Below are positions 7,405 through 16,771 of a stretch of 64,000 nucleotides of DNA, piece after piece. A model generated the notes under the pieces. That model saw only the letters and a program-made list of their open reading frames with translations. It did no database searches and was not told where the DNA came from. This DNA comes from Phenylobacterium sp. Lineage in GTDB: Bacteria > Pseudomonadota > Alphaproteobacteria > Caulobacterales > Caulobacteraceae. The stretch's first letter is position 1. Every line of letters begins with the position of its first letter. Location of the stretch: NCBI RefSeq assembly GCF_004299445.1, contig NZ_SCTC01000083.1, positions 109,552 to 173,551 on the forward strand, read 5' to 3'. A program made the translations under genes and the position numbers.

Positions 7405-9084
7405 ATGAGCACCGGCCAGATTGTCTCGGTCGCTGATCGATCGGCTTCCGGCCCCTTGCGGGCCCGGGTCGCCGGCCCCCTCGTCGTGGCGGCCGCCGTA
7501 CTGGCCGCGGCTCTTCTAGGTATTGTGCTGCGCCCGGTCGGCCTCCTCAGCGCCTTCTGGCCCGCGAATGCCGTGCTGCTGGGGCTCTTTGTCCGCTGGC
7601 CCCGGCTCGCGACCCCCGCCGGCTGGCTGGCCGCCTTGGTCGCCTACGTGGTGGCCGATGTCGCAACGGGCAGCGCCCTTGTGCGCACCCTGACCCTGAC
7701 AGGCATCAACCTCTCTGGCGTGATCGTGGGCTTCCTGTTGCTTTCGCGGCTTCAGGCCGACGATGTCGCGTTGAAGCGGCCCACCTCGGTGATCTCGGTC
7801 ATCGTGATGGTGGCGCTGGCGTCGATCGCGGTCGGGATCGCCGGCGCGACGGCGCACCCCTTCCTGTTCCGGGGGGCGGCTTCGCCCGGCGTCTTCTTCT
7901 TCTGGGCCGCCACCGAGCTCGCCAACTACATGATCATACTGCCGGTCATGCTGACGGCGCCGAGCCGCCTGCAGCCGGCGGAGTGGTCCCGCCGGATCGC
8001 GCGCGTGCGCCCGGCGGAGGCGGCGCCCTTGCTGGCGTATCTGCTGAGCCTCGCCGTCACGCCGCTGATGGGCGGGCCGGGCGCGCTGGCGTTCGCCGTC
8101 CCCACCCTGCTGTGGTGCGCGCTCACCTATGGCCGCGCCGCCGCGGCGCTTCTGAACCTCACCTTCGCCGTGTGGACGCTGCTGGTGATCGGTACGAACC
8201 CGCAGGCCTTCGGCCTGTCGCTGGAGACGCCGCTCGCGATGCTGTCCCTGCGTCTGGGCGTGATGCTGGTCGCCCTGGGTCCGATCATCGTGGCCAGCGT
8301 CATGGCCGCCCGCGACGCCCTGCTCCAGGAGGCCACCGAGGCCCGCAAGGCCGCCGAGGACGCCATGGCGGCCCGCTCGCTGCTGCTGGCCACCATGACC
8401 CATGAGCTGCGCTCGCCGCTCACTTCGGTCGTGGGGTTCTCAAGCCTGATGTCCCGGCAGACGCACGGCCCGCTGGGGAGCCCCAAGTACGTCGATTACG
8501 CCCAGTCGATCGAACTGGCCGGCTCGCACCTCGCCGACCTGGTCACCGACCTGCTCGACACCGCCCGCCTCGAAGCCGGCCGTATGGAGCTGGTCTCGGC
8601 GCGCATCGCCAGCGGCGAGGTCGTCGAACAGGCCCTTCGTCTGGTCCGAGGCCTGGCCCTGGAGTCGGGGGTCACCGTCGCATCTGTCCCGGGACCCTGG
8701 CCTGACGTCTGGGCCGATCCCCGTGCGGTCAAGCAGGTGCTCATCAACCTGGTCTCGAACGGGATCAAGTTCTCGGACCCCGACAGCAGCGTCACCGTTT
8801 CGGGCGAGATCGTGGGCGATCGGCTCGTGATCCATGTGGCCGACCAGGGACGCGGCATCTCGCCGGCGGATCTTCCCAGGGTGGGCCGCGCCTACGCCCA
8901 GGCCGGGGACGCCGAGAGCCGCCGCCGCGGCACGGGCCTGGGCCTGTCGCTCTCGGCCGAACTGGTCCGGCAGCACGGCGGGGCGCTGAAGCTGGACTCG
9001 ACGGTGGGCGTCGGGACGCGTGTGACCTTCGACCTGCCCCTCGCCCCTGCGGAGGCTTCGGGAGTCTCCGGCGCCGACGGCTGA
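7405..9084 (+). CDS. MASE1-domain sensor histidine kinase
   Basis: 559 aa. Residues about 18-300 form a multi-helix MASE1 membrane sensor (the LLSAFWPANAVLLGLF stretch is characteristic). A short linker leads to HisKA with the phosphoacceptor in TMTHELRSPLTSVVGFS (His near 333), then a HATPase with N box (INLVSNGIKFSD), G1 (VADQGRGIS) and G2 (GTGLGLSLSAELV). No receiver domain and no adjacent cognate regulator, so its partner is elsewhere. MASE1 ligands are generally unknown. GTCATG context; no strong ribosome site. Confidence 0.9.
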   Translation: MSTGQIVSVADRSASGPLRARVAGPLVVAAAVLAAALLGIVLRPVGLLSAFWPANAVLLGLFVRWPRLATPAGWLAALVAYVVADVATGSALVRTLTLTGINLSGVIVGFLLLSRLQADDVALKRPTSVISVIVMVALASIAVGIAGATAHPFLFRGAASPGVFFFWAATELANYMIILPVMLTAPSRLQPAEWSRRIARVRPAEAAPLLAYLLSLAVTPLMGGPGALAFAVPTLLWCALTYGRAAAALLNLTFAVWTLLVIGTNPQAFGLSLETPLAMLSLRLGVMLVALGPIIVASVMAARDALLQEATEARKAAEDAMAARSLLLATMTHELRSPLTSVVGFSSLMSRQTHGPLGSPKYVDYAQSIELAGSHLADLVTDLLDTARLEAGRMELVSARIASGEVVEQALRLVRGLALESGVTVASVPGPWPDVWADPRAVKQVLINLVSNGIKFSDPDSSVTVSGEIVGDRLVIHVADQGRGISPADLPRVGRAYAQAGDAESRRRGTGLGLSLSAELVRQHGGALKLDSTVGVGTRVTFDLPLAPAEASGVSGADG

Positions 9085-9148
9085 CATCGGCGTTCAGCCA
9101 CGGTTCATGGCGCGCGCGCGTTAACTGGCCCCCGATCAGGAGGCACAT

Positions 9149-9544
9149 ATGCGCAAGATCCTCACCTCGGGCATGGCCGGCGTCATCGCGGCGGGCGCCG
9201 TCCTGGCGACCGCCGGCCCGGCCTTCGCCGACCGCCGTCATTATCGCCATCATCGCGGTGGCGGGGATGACGAAGTCGCCGCCGCCATCCTGGGCGGCGT
9301 GGCGGGCCTCGCCCTGGGCGCGGCGCTGTCGAATGGCGGCAACCGACGTGACCGCGGCGGCTACTACTATGACAACGGCTACCGCTACGATCCGCGCTAT
9401 GATCGCTACTCCGGCGGCTATGGCGCCTACGATCCCTACGATCGGCCCTATCGCTACCGCGAGCGCACCTGCATCACGCGGGAACGCGTCTACGATCCCT
9501 ACATCGGCCGTCGCGTGACGATCGAGCGCCGCTACCCCTGCTAG
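9149..9544 (+). CDS. Small secreted Tyr/Arg-rich protein with glycine-zipper segment
   Basis: 131 aa preceded by an AGGAGG ribosome site 6 nt from the ATG. Signal peptide to about residue 27 (PAFA), a His-rich patch (RRHYRHHRGGGDD), a glycine-zipper-like hydrophobic helix (AAAILGGVAGLALGAALS), and a C-terminal half dominated by Tyr, Asp, Arg and Gly. Two cysteines (in TCITRE and the terminal PC) could form a disulfide. It resembles glycine-zipper 2TM-type envelope proteins, but the match is compositional. Function unknown. Confidence 0.75.
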   Translation: MRKILTSGMAGVIAAGAVLATAGPAFADRRHYRHHRGGGDDEVAAAILGGVAGLALGAALSNGGNRRDRGGYYYDNGYRYDPRYDRYSGGYGAYDPYDRPYRYRERTCITRERVYDPYIGRRVTIERRYPC

Positions 9545-9707
9545 CCGGATACGGCGCACTCGGCCCGCACGCTCACCGGGACGGCGGGTCCCGGCGGCGC
9601 GGCTCCGCAGCGCACGAGCGTCCTCCTCTGGCGCGCGGGCTCCCAGCGAATAAGTCGCAGGAACATCGCTCGCTAGTCCTGGCGACCCACGCTACCCTGG
9701 CGGGCAA

Positions 9708-11183
9708 TTGGAACATTGCTTTCCGGGACTTGTGGATCTGTCAGAGGACTTGAAGGCGGAGAATGCGCGGCTCGCCGCCCGGGTCGCAGAGCTCGAGGCG
9801 CAGATGGGGCGCGCGCCTATCGACCGGGCCAGCCTCTATCGGATGACCGACGCCGCGCCGTGGGGCGCGCTGGTGATGAACGCCGAGGGTGTCCTCGACT
9901 ACGCCAACCCGGCCTTCCAGAGATGGCTGCTCAAGCCTGCGCCTGCAGCGGACGAGGCGGCTGAGAGCGTCGTCCATCCCCCGCTGATGGATGCCCTGCG
10001 CGAGCCCATGGCCAAGGCCCTGCAGGGCGAGCAAACCATTTTCGAACTCACCCTGGACGACCGCGCCGGAGAGGTTCGCCATCTCCGTCTTCAGGTCGCG
10101 CCCCGCGCCGCCGGGAACATGGGCGTCACCGGCGTCGTCGTCAGCCTCTACGACCTCACGGACGCACAGACTCTCGACCGGGTCGCGCGTGCGAACCGGG
10201 AACAGCTGGCGCGGGTCAACTCGGTCACCCCCAGCGCCAACTACCTCTTCGACTTCGAGACCGGATCGTCGATCTGGGTGGGCGGCAACACCGAGGCGGT
10301 CTACGGGCATACGGTCGAAGAACTCATCGCCGGCGGCGGCGACCTCGTCCGCCGCCTCATCCACCCCGACGACTTCCATCATGTGGGCCGCCGCCTCGCC
10401 TACCTCGCCCAGCGCCCGGACGGCGAGGTGTCGGAGTTCGAGCTGCGCGTACTGCGGCCCGACGGGACGTACCGCTGGATTCTGGACCGCGCCGTGGTGT
10501 TCGAACGCAACGCCAACGGCCGCATCGTCAAGACGCTGTCGGCCGCCATCGACATCGACGAGCGCAAGCGGGCCGAGGAACGCCGCACTCTGCTCATCAA
10601 CGAGCTGAACCACCGTGTGAAGAACACCCTGGCCGCCGTGCAGTCCATCGCCCGCCAGACCCTGCGCAGCGAGCGTAACCCCGCCGAGATGAGCGAGATC
10701 TTCACCGCGCGCCTCGTCTCGCTATCCGCCGCCCACGACATCCTGACCCGCGAGAACTGGGAAGGCGCCGGCATGCGCGAGATCGCCCAGGTCGGACTGG
10801 CGCCCTTCGACGAGACCCGCATCACCGTCTCGGGCCCCGAAGTCCGCGTGACCGCCCGCGCGGCCATCGCGCTGTCGATGGCGCTGCACGAGCTGGCCAC
10901 CAACGCCACCAAGTACGGCGGACTGTCGGGCGACGTCGGCGGAGTCGCCTTGACCTGGCGGACACGCCGCGAGGATGACCGTGTGCTGTTCGAGCTGGAG
11001 TGGCGCGAGTTCGGGGGTCCGCCGGTGGCCGCGCCCAAGCGCCGCGGCTTCGGCTCGCGCCTCCTGTCGCAGGGCGTCCGCGCCGACCTCAACGGCGTCG
11101 CCGAACTGCTGTTCGAGCCCGAGGGCGTGATCTGCCGGATCACCGCCCCGCTGGAGACGCCGCCCCGGCCTGACCAGGGCTGA
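9708..11183 (+). CDS. PAS-PAS HWE-family histidine kinase
   Basis: 491 aa from a TTG; a GTG at 9732 is an equally plausible start. Soluble protein: short coiled coil (about 10-33), PAS (about 42-155), a second PAS with the HPDDFHHVGRRL signature (about 170-285), then the HWE kinase core. The phosphoacceptor lies in LLINELNHRVKNTL (His near 301), the N box is MALHELATNATKYG, and the ELEWREFGG motif gives the family its HWE signature. HWE kinases replace classical HisKA/HATPase in alphaproteobacteria and often serve light or stress signalling. No response regulator adjoins it. Confidence 0.9.
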   Translation: MEHCFPGLVDLSEDLKAENARLAARVAELEAQMGRAPIDRASLYRMTDAAPWGALVMNAEGVLDYANPAFQRWLLKPAPAADEAAESVVHPPLMDALREPMAKALQGEQTIFELTLDDRAGEVRHLRLQVAPRAAGNMGVTGVVVSLYDLTDAQTLDRVARANREQLARVNSVTPSANYLFDFETGSSIWVGGNTEAVYGHTVEELIAGGGDLVRRLIHPDDFHHVGRRLAYLAQRPDGEVSEFELRVLRPDGTYRWILDRAVVFERNANGRIVKTLSAAIDIDERKRAEERRTLLINELNHRVKNTLAAVQSIARQTLRSERNPAEMSEIFTARLVSLSAAHDILTRENWEGAGMREIAQVGLAPFDETRITVSGPEVRVTARAAIALSMALHELATNATKYGGLSGDVGGVALTWRTRREDDRVLFELEWREFGGPPVAAPKRRGFGSRLLSQGVRADLNGVAELLFEPEGVICRITAPLETPPRPDQG

Positions 11184-11200
11184 CCAGCCCGCGGCATTAG

Positions 11201-11231
11201 TCCGTTTGGATGACGGCTTAATCCAAATGGA
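11201..11231. promoter_or_regulatory. Inverted repeat upstream of LuxR-type regulator
   Basis: TCCGTTTGGAT (11201-11211) and ATCCAAATGGA (11221-11231) are inverted copies with one mismatch, centres 20 bp apart. The element lies in the only gap between the HWE kinase and the regulator that starts at 11306. Symmetry and spacing suit a dimeric helix-turn-helix protein; autoregulation is the simplest guess. Confidence 0.45.
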
Positions 11232-11305
11232 TGATGTCGCCCGCGCGCGTGCGGCTAAGCTGGGTCGATGAACCGCGGAGAATGCGGCCGACAGGAGTCC
11301 AAAGC

Positions 11306-12448
11306 ATGGGCGCGAACCTGAAGTCCGAGGAAGACCTGATCCAGCGCATCTACGCCTCCGCCTACGATCCCAACCTTTGGGTCGACGTCATGGAGCGTCT
11401 CTCGGAGTCGGTCGGAGGTCTCCGCGGCTGCCTGACGCGCATCGACATGTCCACCGGCGCGGGGGTCGAGGCGATCCTCTACCGCTCGGATCCCGCGTGG
11501 GTGGACGCCTACGCCCAGCACTTCGGCGCGTTGAACATCTTCAAGTCCGATGACGCCAATCCGGGCGTGGCTCTCACGCTGACCCAGCGGATCCAGACCG
11601 ATGAGGACTGCCTCGACCGCGACGCCTATCACGCATCCGAATACTACAACGATTTCATGCGCCCCCAAGACGTCGACCGGGCGCTTTTCATCCGGCTGGG
11701 CAACGAAGGGTCGGTGGCCAGCACCATCAACATCGGTCGTCGGACCGGCGACGCCTTCGAGTCCGACGATCTGGATCTCGCCGCGCGGCTGCAGCCGCAC
11801 ATGGTGCGGGCCTACGCCATCGGCCGGCGGCTGGCAGGCCCGCTCGGGGTGGTCCGAAGCCTGTCGGAAGCGCTCCACAACTCAGCGCATCCGCTGTTTC
11901 TCGTGGACGCCGCGTGCACGCTGATCTTCGCCAACCGCGCCGCTGAGAAGATCTTGCGGGGACGGCTGGGGTTGACCGTCCTGAACGGGCGTCTGACGCC
12001 CCATGACGGCGACGCCGCACGGCGGTTTGAGCGGCTCGTGGGGCTGGCTGCCAATCGCGACGCCGCCCGTACCGGCGGGTCGATGAGCGTGCCGCGCAGC
12101 GATGGCGGACCGGCGCTGGCGCTGCGGACGGCGCCCCTGCCCCTGGACGAGGGCGCCGTCTTCCGAGCCACGGCGCCCGTCCTGGTGAGCGTGACCGACC
12201 TGGAGTCGCCGGTCGATGCGCCCGACGGCGAGTTGCGGGACCTGTTCGGACTCACCGCCGCCGAGGTACGCCTGGCCGCCGCCATTTTCGAAGGCCTGAC
12301 GCTGGCCGAGGCGGCCGAGAAGTTCGGGCTCAGCGTCAACACCGTGCGCTTCCAGCTGGCCAGGATCTTCGACAAGACTGGGGTCTCCCGCCAGGCCGAG
12401 CTGGTGAAGCTGATGATGCGCCTCGCCAGCGCGCCGGCCCCGCGCTGA
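11306..12448 (+). CDS. LuxR-type helix-turn-helix transcriptional regulator
   Basis: 380 aa. I use the ATG at 11306 because AGGAG lies 8 nt upstream; the open frame continues 25 codons further back without a ribosome site. The C-terminus (about 315-375) is a LuxR/GerE helix-turn-helix: LTAAEVRLAAAIFEGLTLAE, then the recognition helix LSVNTVRFQLARIFDKTGVS. The 300-residue N-terminal part has a PAS-like segment (PLFLVDAACTLIFANRAAE, about 215-233) but no receiver or autoinducer-domain motif I can name. Likely a cytoplasmic one-component regulator. Confidence 0.85.
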   Translation: MGANLKSEEDLIQRIYASAYDPNLWVDVMERLSESVGGLRGCLTRIDMSTGAGVEAILYRSDPAWVDAYAQHFGALNIFKSDDANPGVALTLTQRIQTDEDCLDRDAYHASEYYNDFMRPQDVDRALFIRLGNEGSVASTINIGRRTGDAFESDDLDLAARLQPHMVRAYAIGRRLAGPLGVVRSLSEALHNSAHPLFLVDAACTLIFANRAAEKILRGRLGLTVLNGRLTPHDGDAARRFERLVGLAANRDAARTGGSMSVPRSDGGPALALRTAPLPLDEGAVFRATAPVLVSVTDLESPVDAPDGELRDLFGLTAAEVRLAAAIFEGLTLAEAAEKFGLSVNTVRFQLARIFDKTGVSRQAELVKLMMRLASAPAPR

Positions 12449-12482
12449 GACCGGCGACAGCGCGGGCCCGCCGAGCGAGGCC

Positions 12483-13091
12483 TCAGACCACGGCGACCCG
12501 TCGGCGCGAGCGCATGGCAGCCCCCGCGGCGCCGAAGCCCAGGATCATCATCGCCCAGGTGGATGGCTCGGGGATGCCGCCCACGGACGGCGCATCGAAC
12601 TTAGCGACGGCGTCGAAGTTCGCGGTCGTTCGAGCATCCAGCTGGCCAGAGAACAGGACCGTATCCGCCGCGTCGAAGACCGAGACATTCCAAAAGTCAC
12701 GACCGCGCAGGTCATTGCGTCCGACGATCCGCAGGCTGTCGAGGGTCGCGGTGCGACCCAGGTTGATCGTCAGCTTCTCACCGCCGCCGGGCGATCCCGA
12801 GTGATAGAAGTGGCTGCCGTAGGAAGGGCTGGCGTTGCCGTCGATCGCGCCGTGGGCAGGGCCGCCAAATCCCGAGCTTGTGGCGCTGGCCGTGCCGCCT
12901 TCGGCGGCGGACGCGACATTGTCAAGCGACCCAAACTCGAAGGCGAACACTTCGGCGATCTGGATCCAGTCCGGGATCGCACTGGTGATCTCGATCCGCG
13001 TGGCGTTGACGACCGTCGCCGCGGCGGCGGGCCCAGGCCCGAGAACGATGGCGGAAAGGCCTGCGGCGACGAGCGTAGTCTTGAAGTTCAT
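12483..13091 (-). CDS. PEPxxWA-CTERM secreted protein
   Basis: 202 aa. Signal peptide to about residue 24 (PAAAA), a discoidin-like beta-rich body (GGEKLTINLGRTATLDSLRI), and a C-terminal sorting signal: PEPSTWAMMILGFGAAG followed by RSRRR. The PEPxxWA variant is the alphaproteobacterial form of PEP-CTERM, recognised by an exosortase-type system; none is encoded in this window. AGGGGTG precedes the ATG. Convergent with the LuxR regulator (34-bp gap). Probable surface or exopolysaccharide-associated protein. Confidence 0.85.
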   Translation of the reverse strand: MNFKTTLVAAGLSAIVLGPGPAAAATVVNATRIEITSAIPDWIQIAEVFAFEFGSLDNVASAAEGGTASATSSGFGGPAHGAIDGNASPSYGSHFYHSGSPGGGEKLTINLGRTATLDSLRIVGRNDLRGRDFWNVSVFDAADTVLFSGQLDARTTANFDAVAKFDAPSVGGIPEPSTWAMMILGFGAAGAAMRSRRRVAVV

Positions 13092-13627
13092 GGAAGCACC
13101 CCTTGGTCACTTGAGAGGCCCACGATGGCGCCGCGTCACCACAGGCCGCATCAGCCGAACGGATTATCCCTGACAGGCGAGTGGCCGGCGCTTGACAGTG
13201 ATGAATCCAGTATTTACTAAACTTTCAACAACTGGATTTACGAGACCTCGTCACCCGGACCGAAGGCCGGCGGCCGCCCCAGCCCCGACCCTTTGCCGCA
13301 ACCCATCCCTCCCCCCTGAGTGCGGTGGTCCGGGTGGCGAGCCCCAACAGGCATCCCGCCCCCGAGGTCTGAATGCGCGTTCGCTACGCCATCCGCTGGT
13401 CCAGGCTTCCCGAAACGATGGCGCTGTGCGCCTCGGCGGTCGCGATCATCATGGCCGCGTCGGGCATGATCTGAACGGCGAGGCGGGGATTCCTGAGCCA
13501 TGCCCCGTCAATCGTCGTGGTAAAGCCGGATTCAGCACATCCGATAGCCTTACCTTAAACTCCGGGCCTCAAATCTGAGGCGTTGTCGGGCGCTTTCCCC
13601 CTAAGCGTCGCCCCTCGGAGCCAGCCC
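13092..13627. other. 536-bp gap with one promoter-like block
   Basis: No convincing gene. The left part is the leader of the reverse-strand PEP-CTERM gene. An AT-rich block at 13191-13250 carries the promoter and inverted repeat listed separately. The remainder (13250-13560) has a reverse-strand open stretch, but no start codon with a ribosome site and no recognisable product. Confidence 0.6.
13191..13237 (+). promoter_or_regulatory. Sigma-70-like -35 element overlapped by inverted repeat
   Basis: A perfect TTGACA at 13191-13196 is followed 17 nt later by an AT-rich TACTAA. AATCCAGT (13203-13210) and ACTGGATT (13230-13237) form an inverted repeat straddling the -10 position. It points rightward, toward the response regulator at 13628, with a long leader; it may instead control the divergent PEP-CTERM gene. 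Confidence 0.35.
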
Positions 13628-14056
13628 GTGTCCCACCCGGGTGACGGCGGCAGGAGCCTCAAGGTCCTGCACGTCGATGACGATCCGATGAACCTGCGCG
13701 TCGTGCAGGAGATCCTGGGCGCCTTCGGGCACCAGGCGGTGATGGCGTGCAGCGGCAAGGACGCGCTCGAGCGGCTGGCCGTCGAGGCCTTCGACATCAT
13801 GCTGCTCGACATCCACATGCCGGGCATGACCGGCATCGAAGTCATCGAACAGCTTCGCGCCTCTTCCGGCCCCGAACGCACCACGCCGGTGATCGCGCTG
13901 ACCGCGGACGTCTATTCCCGTCGCCCCGCCGAATATGTCGCCCTGGGATTCAACGACTTCGTGTCGAAGCCCATCCTGGTCTCCGGGCTGATGGCGACCA
14001 TCAAGCGCTGTGTCGGCCACGCCGCGACCACGCCCCAGGCGCTCAAGACCGCCTGA
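13628..14056 (+). CDS. Single-domain response regulator
   Basis: 142 aa, receiver domain only. The GTG at 13628 is chosen because GGAG lies 7 nt upstream; a TTG at 13583 has none. Acidic pocket HVDDD (residues 15-19), phosphoacceptor Asp 61 in MLLDIHMPGMTG, Thr in ALTADV (about 92) and conserved Lys 114 in VSKPI. No output domain, so it probably acts by protein interaction or phosphotransfer. The sequence after Lys 114 resembles receivers of hybrid-kinase type. Its stop abuts the dctA-like stop (TGATCA shared), so the two converge with no gap. Confidence 0.9.
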   Translation: MSHPGDGGRSLKVLHVDDDPMNLRVVQEILGAFGHQAVMACSGKDALERLAVEAFDIMLLDIHMPGMTGIEVIEQLRASSGPERTTPVIALTADVYSRRPAEYVALGFNDFVSKPILVSGLMATIKRCVGHAATTPQALKTA

Positions 14057-15385
14057 TCAGTCCGCATCGGCCTCGACGGGTCTCGCCGCCAGCTCGCCCG
14101 GCGCGGCGTTCAGCACCGCCGCGAGCTTTTCGCGATCCAGCTGCCCTTCCCATCGCGACACCACCAGCGTCGCCACCGCGTTGCCCACGAAGTTGGTCAG
14201 CGCGCGGCACTCGCTCATGAACCGGTCGACGCCCAGGATCAGCGCCATCCCGGCCACCGGGACGCTGGGCACCACCTGCAGGGTCGCCGCCAGCGTGATG
14301 AACCCTGCGCCGGTCACGCCGGCCGCCCCCTTCGAGCTCAGCATCGCCACCCCCAGCAGCAGCAGTTGCTCCTCGAGCGACAGCTGGATCCCCAGCGCCT
14401 GGGCGATGAACAGCGCCGCCAAGGTCATGTAGATGTTGGTGCCGTCCAGGTTGAAGCTGTAGCCGGTGGGCACGACCAGTCCGACCACCGCCTTGGCCGC
14501 GCCCGCCCGCTCCAGCTTCTCCATCAGGCTTGGCAGGGCCGCCTCCGAGGAGCTGGTGCCCAGAACCAGCCAGAGTTCCTCCTTCAGGTAGCGAAGCAGC
14601 TTGAGGATCGAGAAGCCGTTCAGCGCCGCGATCGAGCCCAGCACCACCAGCACGAACAGGATCGAGGTGCCGTAGAAGGTGGCCACCAGGATCAGCAGGT
14701 TCTGGATGCTTTCGATCCCGTACTTGCCGATGGTGAAGGCGAACGCGCCGAACGCGCCGATCGGCGCCGCGCGCATGAAGATCGCCACCAGCCGGAAGAA
14801 CGCTTCGGCCACCGCGTTCAGAACGTCCAGCGCCGGCTGGCCGCGCTCGCCGATCATGGCCAGCGCCACGCCGAACGGGATCGAGAAGAACAGCACCTGC
14901 AGGATGTTGCCGTCCACGAAGGCGCCGGCGACCGTGGCGGGGATGATGTCCATCAGGAAGCCCACGATGGTCATGTCATGCGACTTGGCGGCGTAGCCCT
15001 TGACCGCCTCGGCATCGAGGGTGGCGGGATCGATGTTCATGCCCGCGCCGGGCTGCAGCAGGTTGGCGACGATCAGGCCGACCACCAGCGCAAAGCTGGA
15101 GACCGTGATGAAGTAGGCGAAGGCCTTCGCCGCCACCCCGCCCACTTTGCCGATGTCGCGCATGCCGGCGATGCCGGTGACCACGGTCAGGAAGATCACC
15201 GGGGCGATGATCATCTTCACCAGCTTGATGAAGGCGTCGCCCAGAGGCTTGAGCGCCTCGCCGGTCGCTGGCCAGAAGTGGCCGATGACCGCCCCCAGGG
15301 CGATCGCGACCAGGACCTGCAGGTAGAGCTGCGTCCACAGCGGCTTCTTCGCCGCCGGCGCCTCGGCCGTCCTGATCCCTGCCAC
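14057..15385 (-). CDS. dctA: DctA-type C4-dicarboxylate:cation symporter
   Basis: 442 aa from a GTG with GGGGGA upstream; the frame is open further back, but an earlier start would run into the divergent hydrolase leader. Typical DAACS features: KPLWTQLYLQVLVAIALGAV at the N-terminus, the serine-rich re-entrant motif LVLGTSSSEAALPSLMEKLE, the VVPTGYSFNLDGTNIYMTLA motif, and NFVGNAVATLVVSRWEGQLD near the end. Inner-membrane uptake of succinate, fumarate or malate is the family function; glutamate transport is a less likely alternative. Stands alone. Confidence 0.92.
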   Translation of the reverse strand: MAGIRTAEAPAAKKPLWTQLYLQVLVAIALGAVIGHFWPATGEALKPLGDAFIKLVKMIIAPVIFLTVVTGIAGMRDIGKVGGVAAKAFAYFITVSSFALVVGLIVANLLQPGAGMNIDPATLDAEAVKGYAAKSHDMTIVGFLMDIIPATVAGAFVDGNILQVLFFSIPFGVALAMIGERGQPALDVLNAVAEAFFRLVAIFMRAAPIGAFGAFAFTIGKYGIESIQNLLILVATFYGTSILFVLVVLGSIAALNGFSILKLLRYLKEELWLVLGTSSSEAALPSLMEKLERAGAAKAVVGLVVPTGYSFNLDGTNIYMTLAALFIAQALGIQLSLEEQLLLLGVAMLSSKGAAGVTGAGFITLAATLQVVPSVPVAGMALILGVDRFMSECRALTNFVGNAVATLVVSRWEGQLDREKLAAVLNAAPGELAARPVEADAD

Positions 15386-15524
15386 CCGCGATTCCCCCGC
15401 ATTGTTCGCCCGCCACCGTAGCGTCAGAAACATCCCGGCAAAACGGCTGGTCGAGTATTCGAAGACAGGGAATGCTGGGCCTGGAGCGTCCGCACAGACG
15501 GACGCCGGCTCCGGGGAGGACGAC

Positions 15525-16769
15525 ATGCTGGACCGCCGCAACCTTTTGCTGGGCGTCGCGGGCGCCGCGGGCTTCGCCGCCCTGCCCGCCTGGGCGAAGA
15601 TCGCCGTGCAGCCGCCGGCCTCGGCCGGCTTCTCCGCCGCGGGCGTCGCGGCTCTGAACGCCGAGATGCATGCGCTGGTCGATCAGCAGAAGCTGGCCGG
15701 CGTCGTCACCCTGCTGGCCCGCAAGGGCAAGGTCGTGAACCTCGACGCCTACGGGAAGCAGGACGCCTCGGCGCCGACCCCGTTGGCGACGGACTCGATC
15801 TTCCGCATCGCCTCGATGACCAAGCCGATCACCGGCGTGGCCATGATGCAGCTCTACGAGCAGGGCAAGTGGAAGCTCGACGATCCCGTCTCGAAGTTCG
15901 TGCCCCAGTTCGCCGGCCTCAAGGTCAGGACCCCGGCGGGCGACGTGGCCCAGGCCAGCCCGATGACCATGGCCCAGCTGATGAGCCACACCGCCGGCTT
16001 CGGCGTGAGCTCGGTCTACGAAGGCGTCAATCTGGCCGAGACCGATCTTCAGGGCATGATCGACAAGCTGGCCAAGCTGCCGCTGGTCAGCCAGCCCGGC
16101 ACGGACTGGGCCTATGGGCCTTGCGTGAATATCCAGGGCTATGTCGTTGAAAAGCTGTCGGGGATGGATCTCGCCGACTACTTCCAGAAGCATATCTTCA
16201 CGCCGCTGAAGATGACCGACACCCAGTTCTGGGTCGATCCGGCCAAGGTCGACCGCCTCGTGGCCGTGCACAACTACGTGGATGGCAAGATCGCCCGGAT
16301 GCCCGGCGAGATGCGACGGGCCACCGCCAAGCCGCGCTTCCTCGCCGGATCGGGCGGCCTCTACTCCACAGCCCCCGACTACTTCCGCTTCTGCCAGGCC
16401 CTGCTGAACGGCGGCGAGCTGGACGGCGCGCGGGTGTTGAAGCTCGGGACCGTCAAGCTGATGCGCAAGTCGGTCCTCAGGCCCGGCGTCGGCATCGACC
16501 TCTATGGTCCGGTCCAGAAGGGCCTGGGCTTCGGCATGGACTTCGCCGTCCATGAGCGCCCGGCCGAGAGTGGCCTGCCTCACGGCCAGGACAGCTACTG
16601 GTGGGGCGGCGCGTTCGGCACCTGGTTCTGGATCGATCCCACCAACGACATCGTCTTCGTCGGCATGATCCAGAACATCGAGGGTTCGATCCCGGGCCGC
16701 GGCACGCCGGCCGTCCGCGACATCTCTCCCAAGGCGGTCTACGCCGCCCTCACCGATAAGAAGGCCTGA
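15525..16769 (+). CDS. Exported serine hydrolase, beta-lactamase/EstB family
   Basis: 414 aa, start at the ATG preceded by GGGGAGGA. A Tat-like signal (LDRRNLLLGVAGAAGFAALP) leads to a class C beta-lactamase-fold domain. The nucleophile motif is S-M-T-K in FRIASMTKPITG (near residue 110). The second-motif region reads WAYGPCVNIQGYVVEKLSG, an EstB-like esterase version rather than Y-S-N, so esterase or transesterase activity is likelier than beta-lactam hydrolysis. Two nucleotides separate it from the next gene, making a two-gene operon. Confidence 0.87.
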   Translation: MLDRRNLLLGVAGAAGFAALPAWAKIAVQPPASAGFSAAGVAALNAEMHALVDQQKLAGVVTLLARKGKVVNLDAYGKQDASAPTPLATDSIFRIASMTKPITGVAMMQLYEQGKWKLDDPVSKFVPQFAGLKVRTPAGDVAQASPMTMAQLMSHTAGFGVSSVYEGVNLAETDLQGMIDKLAKLPLVSQPGTDWAYGPCVNIQGYVVEKLSGMDLADYFQKHIFTPLKMTDTQFWVDPAKVDRLVAVHNYVDGKIARMPGEMRRATAKPRFLAGSGGLYSTAPDYFRFCQALLNGGELDGARVLKLGTVKLMRKSVLRPGVGIDLYGPVQKGLGFGMDFAVHERPAESGLPHGQDSYWWGGAFGTWFWIDPTNDIVFVGMIQNIEGSIPGRGTPAVRDISPKAVYAALTDKKA

Positions 16770-16771
16770 GC

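Noticed and set aside
13238..13508. Reverse-strand open stretches in the 13092-13627 gap, including one ending SGSLDQRMA
   Set aside because: One frame looks mildly protein-like, but there is a stop just upstream and no usable start codon with a ribosome site.
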